This document shows, one piece after another, positions 6,287 through 10,513 of a stretch of DNA of 10,513 nucleotides. The position numbers were made by a program, and so were the translations under genes. Below the pieces are notes generated by a model. The model made no database searches, was not told the origin of the DNA, and saw nothing but the letters and a program-made list of their open reading frames with translations. Numbering within the stretch: the first letter of the stretch is position 1; the number at the start of each line of letters is the position of its first letter. The stretch is from CAZBWS01 sp964495705 (GTDB lineage Bacteria; Pseudomonadota; Gammaproteobacteria; HTCC5015), in assembly GCA_964495705.1 (NCBI GenBank), contig CAZBWS010000077.1:1-10513 (forward strand). The letters are read 5' to 3'.

Positions 6287-7597
6287 ATGTCTACTTTAGA
6301 ATTACAAAATATTACTAGAAATAACGATGCTATACAGCAATTGAAAGATAGTGCTTTTTTAAACCCAGCTTGGATAGATTTTAAAGGTGAAAAGCGCATT
6401 AGTCCTAATTTCCCTGACTTTTTAAAGCGCAAGCTAGAACGCCAAGAGGACATACTTTATAAGTCTGAAAAAACAGGTAACTATTTAGCTGTTGGGCGAT
6501 CCGCAGATGCTCGTTCTATAGCCTTACAAAGCAATGATTACTTGGATATTTCACAGCATGAATCTATTCGCCAAGCACAGCTGGACAGTCTGCAGAAAAA
6601 ATCTAATAGCACAGTAATGTCGGCTGTTTTTTTAGGTGATGACAGTAAGCAGGCTATGTTTGAAATTGCCATGGCTAAATTTGCACACATGCCCTCTGCG
6701 GTCTTGTGTCAGTCTGGTTGGGCTGCCAATGTAGGTCTGATGCAGGTGATTGCCGATGAAACGACCCCTGTTTATATCGATATGTTCACCCATATGTCGC
6801 TGTGGGAAGGCGTTAAGCAAACGGGAGCCCCGGTACATGCCTTTCGACATAACGATGTTAAACACTTGGAATCTTTGTTGAAGAAGCACGGTGCGGGTGT
6901 TGTGTTGACAGAGTCAATTTTCAGCACCACGGGAGTGGTTGCACCCTTGCAAGATATTATACGGGTAGCCAATGTATACAGTTGCATTAGTGTCGTTGAT
7001 GAATCTCATTCTCTAGGCACTCATGGCCCAGCAGGGGCAGGCTTGGTTGCTGAACTAGGCTTAAGTGAGTCGGTACACTTTATCACCTCTAGTTTGGCCA
7101 AGGCATTTGCGGGCAGGGCGGGGATTATTTTGGGACCAACCGAAGTCTGTGAGCGGCTGCCTTTTTTATCTTTTCCGGCGATATTTAGTTCTGCTATGTT
7201 GCCCTATGAAATAGATGGCTTGATAGCAACATTAAAGCTCATACAAGGGGCATATCATCGCCGTTGTAGCTTGCATGCGAATTCGACTTATCTGCGAACG
7301 GGCTTGACTGAGCTTGGCTATAATATTGAAAGCCAGTCTCAAATTATTGCTTTAGAGGCGGGTGTGGTGGCTAATACGGCTGTTTTACGTGATCGCTTGG
7401 ATAAGGAAAATATTCTAGGCTCAGCATTTTACCCCCCCGCAACCCCTAGAACACGTTCATTAGTGCGCTTTTCATTGAATGCTGGATTGGATCTTCAGCA
7501 ACTAGATAGCATCTTGAATGTGTGTGAAGATATACGCGATGACGTAGGTATGTGGCAATGGAAGTCGGTACTTAGAAAACAACGCCGCAAACACTAG
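6287..7597 (+). CDS. cqsA: CqsA, alpha-hydroxyketone (CAI-1 type) autoinducer synthase
   Basis: CqsA is a PLP enzyme of the alpha-oxoamine synthase family. It condenses a medium-chain acyl-CoA with a small amino donor to give the precursor of CAI-1-type alpha-hydroxyketone signals. Family marks are QSNDYL (81-86), SGWAANVG (143-150), FTHMSLWEG (167-175), D238 in VVDESHSLGTHGP (236-248), which contacts the PLP ring, GAGLVAELGL (250-259), PLP lysine K272 in SSLAKAF, and FPAIFSSAMLPYE (296-308). The run SLWEG, DESHSLGTHGP, AIFSS and LPYE favours CqsA over KBL, BioF or HemA. The protein has 436 residues against 389 in V. cholerae. The excess is mostly an N-terminal extension of about 36 residues, which places K272 against Vibrio K236. 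The start ATG has a good AGGAA site six bases before it, and no other ATG occurs before residue 111. A hairpin overlaps the stop codon. The acyl chain and final signal cannot be told from sequence. Confidence 0.92.
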   Translation: MSTLELQNITRNNDAIQQLKDSAFLNPAWIDFKGEKRISPNFPDFLKRKLERQEDILYKSEKTGNYLAVGRSADARSIALQSNDYLDISQHESIRQAQLDSLQKKSNSTVMSAVFLGDDSKQAMFEIAMAKFAHMPSAVLCQSGWAANVGLMQVIADETTPVYIDMFTHMSLWEGVKQTGAPVHAFRHNDVKHLESLLKKHGAGVVLTESIFSTTGVVAPLQDIIRVANVYSCISVVDESHSLGTHGPAGAGLVAELGLSESVHFITSSLAKAFAGRAGIILGPTEVCERLPFLSFPAIFSSAMLPYEIDGLIATLKLIQGAYHRRCSLHANSTYLRTGLTELGYNIESQSQIIALEAGVVANTAVLRDRLDKENILGSAFYPPATPRTRSLVRFSLNAGLDLQQLDSILNVCEDIRDDVGMWQWKSVLRKQRRKH

Positions 7598-7604
7598 GCG
7601 TTGT
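7579..7604. terminator. Hairpin between convergent cqsA and the next gene
   Basis: ACAACGCC (7579-7586) and GGCGTTGT (7597-7604) form a perfect 8-bp stem with a 10-base loop, overlapping the cqsA stop codon. The convergent gene ends at 7612. There is no T run on either side, so it is not a classical Rho-independent terminator. It may instead mark or protect the 3' ends of the two opposing transcripts. Confidence 0.35.
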
Positions 7605-7611
7605 AGCAACA

Positions 7612-8631
7612 TTAATCTGCCTGTGTGTAATTTGCAGGTAGGTAGCCATCTAAGGGGCTGTGCTTATTCAGTGCAGCTGTTTGTTGCTGGCCTAAGCGCC
7701 CTGCATTGATACGTGGCGCACGGGCCGAGTCTACTTGAAACAGCATATGTTTGTATTGTGCTTGGAAAAGCTCACAACTTGATTGAGCTTTGCGTGTGTT
7801 GATAGAGAAATTCGCTAGCTTCTCAGGGCTGTGTTGGGTGCTGAAGCGATAAAAACCCTTAAAACTAAATTGTTCGTCAATATAGGCATCGCTGATTTGT
7901 AACAGGCTTTGCATTAATTGGTGTAAAAATGAACGGTTGCTGGCTTGTTCACACAGCAGACTAATACTGCGGCCTGGGAGTTCTGGGAACAGACAGTGAT
8001 TTGAACTGCAGGCTTCGATCTCTAAGTCAATTAAGCACTGGCCGCTTTTACGTAATATAACTTCTTGCAACGTTAAGCCTAAGTCTTGAATGCGGATATG
8101 TTGCAGGAGTTGTTTTAGGCTGTACTGGGGTTGCGACCAGTAATCTTCCTGTTGTTTAAATAGGTGGGGGTTGCTCGCCATCAATGGTAGATCAAGGTGG
8201 GTGTTGAAGGGCGTCGCTTTACCGTTTGAGGTATTTAAAATCACATGTTCACGCAATTCGTGTTCACGTGCTTTTTTGATTGCCAGTAATGCAGTTTGAA
8301 CAACCTCCGAGCTGGGGGCGTTGGGTTCAATTAGCCACATACGCCCATACACAATTTTGCTGTTGTTGGGCTTTTCTCCTGGATAATTTTCTAGACCGAT
8401 AATACCTACTTGCAAATAAAGAGCGCCATGGAGGTGATTTACAAATAACAGATAGTCATCACTGAAGTGCACATGCTCTAAAATTTTTTCAACATTTGCT
8501 TTGTCACGTTGATAATTAAAAAATTGCTGAGGTATAGCCTTGTTGCCGTTACTGAGCTGTACGCAGGGAGCATTTTCTAGGGCGGATTCACCAAATTCTA
8601 ATTCACTCGTTTTATTGATAGCCACTGACAA
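7612..8631 (-). CDS. Conserved-looking soluble protein of unknown function
   Basis: I do not recognise a named family for this 339-residue protein. It has no signal peptide or membrane helix and is probably cytoplasmic. The most conserved-looking block is KIVYGRMWLIEPNAPSSEVV followed by LLAIKKAREHELRE (about 93-127), then THLDLPLM (about 144-151). I have a vague memory of similar hypothetical proteins in Pseudomonas-like genomes. The N-terminal part, FNYQRDKANVEKILEHVHFSDDYLLFVNHLHGALYLQVGIIG, looks like an alpha/beta domain. The C-terminal 50 residues are polar and low in structure. The start is TTG at 8631, with a purine-rich AGAGAGA just before it; GTG two codons later is an equal alternative. 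It follows the channel gene by 65 bases on the same strand and could belong to the ygfZ operon, or have its own promoter in that gap. Confidence 0.75.
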   Translation of the reverse strand: MSVAINKTSELEFGESALENAPCVQLSNGNKAIPQQFFNYQRDKANVEKILEHVHFSDDYLLFVNHLHGALYLQVGIIGLENYPGEKPNNSKIVYGRMWLIEPNAPSSEVVQTALLAIKKAREHELREHVILNTSNGKATPFNTHLDLPLMASNPHLFKQQEDYWSQPQYSLKQLLQHIRIQDLGLTLQEVILRKSGQCLIDLEIEACSSNHCLFPELPGRSISLLCEQASNRSFLHQLMQSLLQISDAYIDEQFSFKGFYRFSTQHSPEKLANFSINTRKAQSSCELFQAQYKHMLFQVDSARAPRINAGRLGQQQTAALNKHSPLDGYLPANYTQAD

Positions 8632-8696
8632 TTCTCTCTAGATAGAGTTTTTCACTACATATAGAGTAGCATTGCCCTATGAAGTTCACGTGAAAG

Positions 8697-9521
8697 TCAC
8701 ACATCACTGGTGATTAACTTTTCTCCACAGTCTTTGCAGTAGTTGGCTTCTTGAGCGTGGCTATCTTGGTGGCACTTACTGCACTCAATGATTTTGATGC
8801 GATAACTAAGAGCGGTGAGTTCAGCAGTCACTATCCCTGTAGGGACTGCGATAATAGCGTAACCGGTGAGCATGACAAAGGAGGCTAGGGCTTGCCCTAA
8901 TGGCGTGCTAGGGGTGATGTCGCCATATCCGACAGTGGTGATAGTGACGATGGCCCAATAAATGCTGCGTGGAATACTGGTGAAGCCATTTGCAGCACCT
9001 TCGATTAAATACATCAGCGCCCCATAAATCATTGCCAATACGGCGACAAATAACATAAAGATGATGATCTTACGCCGTGAGTTGCGCATGGCAATGAGTA
9101 AAGTCTGGGCTTCTTTACTGTATTGCACCAGCTTCAGTACACGAAAGATGCGCAGTACGCGCAATATGCGGATTATCAGCAGATAATTAGCGCCGACAAA
9201 GAACAAGCTCAGATAGGTGGGGAGTATTGAGAGTAGGTCGATAATGCCATAAAAGCTAAATATATAGCGTCTAGGCTTGTCACTAATCCAGATGCGTAGT
9301 AGATACTCTAGGGTAAATAGGATGGTGAAGCCCCATTCTATTACTAGTAATAACTGGCCGTATTGCAGTCTTACACCGTCAACGGTGTCTAGCATCACTG
9401 CTAATACACTGGCGACAATTACAAGTATTAGCGCTTTATCAAAGAGGGCGCCAGCGGGTGTGCTGGTGCCAAAGATAATAATGCGTAGGCGTTCGCGTAT
9501 AGCGTTTCTTTTATCGGGCAA
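8697..9521 (-). CDS. Voltage-gated potassium channel with C-terminal zinc ribbon
   Basis: A six-helix inner-membrane cation channel of the Kv/KvAP-like ion transport family. S1 is about 27-45, S2 about 57-77 and S3 about 90-109. The voltage sensor S4 (about 113-132) has R118, R121, R124, R127 and K130 at every third position. S5 is about 151-172. The pore helix IYWAIVTIT leads to the selectivity filter TVGYGD (196-201), diagnostic for potassium, and S6 is about 208-232. After S6, C247, C250, C262 and C265 form two CxxC knuckles of a small zinc ribbon, a plausible cytoplasmic regulatory tail. The length of 274 residues is normal for bacterial members. The start is TTG at 9521, only 8 bases after the ygfZ stop, with a weak AGAG site, suggesting translational coupling to ygfZ. 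The physiological role is unknown; control of membrane potential is a general inference. Confidence 0.9.
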   Translation of the reverse strand: MPDKRNAIRERLRIIIFGTSTPAGALFDKALILVIVASVLAVMLDTVDGVRLQYGQLLLVIEWGFTILFTLEYLLRIWISDKPRRYIFSFYGIIDLLSILPTYLSLFFVGANYLLIIRILRVLRIFRVLKLVQYSKEAQTLLIAMRNSRRKIIIFMLFVAVLAMIYGALMYLIEGAANGFTSIPRSIYWAIVTITTVGYGDITPSTPLGQALASFVMLTGYAIIAVPTGIVTAELTALSYRIKIIECSKCHQDSHAQEANYCKDCGEKLITSDV

Positions 9522-9529
9522 TGTATTCT

Positions 9530-10447
9530 CTAGCTTTCTTCTGCAACAAGTGAATAAGGGAGGTCTATATTCTGTAATGCTACATCAGGCTGGCCTTGTA
9601 AGGCAAAAGCTTGCTTTTCTACTGATTTATTACGCAGTACTGCTAGGGCGATAGTCTGCTCACCTTCTGTGGCTGAATTAAGGATTGTGCCGATATTGTC
9701 CTCGTCTTCTTTGCCAGGGGTGATTAAGTGACTACCTGCTGGCATATCCGCATTAGCGGAGATTAAATAAGTACGACTGCGTACTTGGCCACGATACTGT
9801 GTGCGGGCGATATACTCTTGGCCTGGGTAGCAGCCTTTTTTGAAGTTAACCCCGTTGATTAATTCCAAGTTCAAGTTTTGGGCAACAAGCTGCTCATAAG
9901 TTGCCTGTGTGATTAGGGCTTCACCAGAGCGAATTTGCTTGGCTAGATAGGCTTCGCTGTCAGCTGAGTGTTCACCTAGGGTTTGAGCATTATTGGTGAT
10001 TAGCTCAAGGCGATCTTCGCCTTCTGCGCTTAAACAGCGAATGACCTGTGTGCCGTTGGATTCGGTAACCGCATCTATCTCTGTGGGTGCTGTTAGTTGA
10101 GCTAACTCTAATGCGGATAGGCTGTCAGGGCCTGCTAGGCCGAGCAGTGTTAAGTCTTCGGCTGCCGTGAGCTGCACATCGTCACGCAGCACAAACATGC
10201 GTAGGCGCTTAGTGACTTGTTCAGCTGTGTCAGTGGCTAGGCGAAGATAGTAGTCGCCGCCGCGCATAAAGATACGGAAGTTGGCGAACATCATACCCTT
10301 GGCAGAGGAATAGCTACTGAGCTGGCTCTGTGCCTCAGTGACTAGCTTGATGTCATTGCTCAGCTGGTTCTGTAGGAACTGCTGAGCGTCGCTGCCGGTG
10401 ACTTTGATTAGGGTGTAGTAGTCTAGGGGGGCTAGGATGGTGGTCAT
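9530..10447 (-). CDS. ygfZ: YgfZ, tRNA-modifying/Fe-S cluster maintenance protein (GcvT-like folate binding)
   Basis: YgfZ is a cytoplasmic tetrahydrofolate-binding protein related to the glycine cleavage T protein. It is needed for the activity of certain Fe-S enzymes such as MiaB. The signature KGCYPGQE (204-211) with the essential cysteine C206 is intact, followed by IARTQYRGQVRSR (213-225). The N-terminal GcvT-like part begins at YTLIKVTGSDAQQFLQNQLSNDI. The length of 305 residues is slightly below the E. coli protein (326). The start is ATG at 10447, with GGA seven bases before it. The channel gene follows after 8 bases. No confident promoter was found in the 66 bases upstream: a TAAAAT (10480-10475, minus) is present but has no -35 partner. 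Confidence 0.93.
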   Translation of the reverse strand: MTTILAPLDYYTLIKVTGSDAQQFLQNQLSNDIKLVTEAQSQLSSYSSAKGMMFANFRIFMRGGDYYLRLATDTAEQVTKRLRMFVLRDDVQLTAAEDLTLLGLAGPDSLSALELAQLTAPTEIDAVTESNGTQVIRCLSAEGEDRLELITNNAQTLGEHSADSEAYLAKQIRSGEALITQATYEQLVAQNLNLELINGVNFKKGCYPGQEYIARTQYRGQVRSRTYLISANADMPAGSHLITPGKEDEDNIGTILNSATEGEQTIALAVLRNKSVEKQAFALQGQPDVALQNIDLPYSLVAEES

Positions 10448-10513
10448 GTGTATTCCAGTTGTTTGGTTTTTTTGATTTTAGCTTATCTGTGTGGGGAGGG
10501 GTGAGTTTTTGGT

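Noticed and set aside
8685..8694. Palindrome TTCACGTGAA between the channel and the unknown gene
   Set aside because: A 10-bp perfect palindrome is expected about ten times by chance in a window this size, and no good promoter accompanies it.
9277..9654. A 125-codon plus-strand frame across the channel and ygfZ ends
   Set aside because: It is antisense to two firmly identified genes and its translation shows no protein-like motifs.

Overview
The window reads as a piece of a gammaproteobacterial draft chromosome of moderate GC. The evidence is the queE-queC-tRNA-Lys order (known from Pseudomonas-type genomes, where it follows tol-pal-cpoB), a YgfZ homologue, gammaproteobacterial acyl-CoA genes and a CqsA/CqsS quorum-sensing pair like that of Vibrio. 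The genus cannot be named; a marine, non-enteric, non-Vibrio lineage is a guess. A run of exactly 100 N (4200-4299) is a scaffold gap, so the left part (1-4199) and the right part (4300-10513) are joined only by scaffolding.

Left part. queE and queC make the 7-cyano-7-deazaguanine precursor of queuosine and are followed by a tRNA-Lys(UUU) gene with its own promoter and a strong hairpin terminator. A gene-poor stretch of about 470 bases follows. It ends in a nested inverted repeat and a perfect 20-bp palindrome lying over the -10 box of a good promoter. That promoter drives a long-chain acyl-CoA synthetase-like gene with its own terminator. Next comes the start of a CaiB/BaiF-type CoA-transferase gene, which appears to be internally deleted and frameshifted before it runs into the gap.

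Right part. The main item is a divergent pair. On the minus strand is a hybrid sensor kinase whose six-helix membrane domain closely matches the CAI-1 receptor CqsS. On the plus strand is the PLP-dependent alpha-hydroxyketone autoinducer synthase CqsA. They share a 223-bp intergenic region with a candidate promoter in each direction. CqsA would make an alpha-hydroxyketone from an acyl-CoA, and CqsS would sense it and signal through its kinase and receiver domains. The kinase half of this CqsS is of the common BarA-like hybrid type, not the divergent core seen in Vibrio CqsS. No phosphotransfer protein or response regulator partner is visible.

Downstream, on the minus strand, are ygfZ (folate-binding Fe-S maintenance protein), a closely coupled voltage-gated potassium channel with a C-terminal zinc ribbon, and a conserved-looking soluble protein of unknown function. 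They may form one operon that converges on cqsA.
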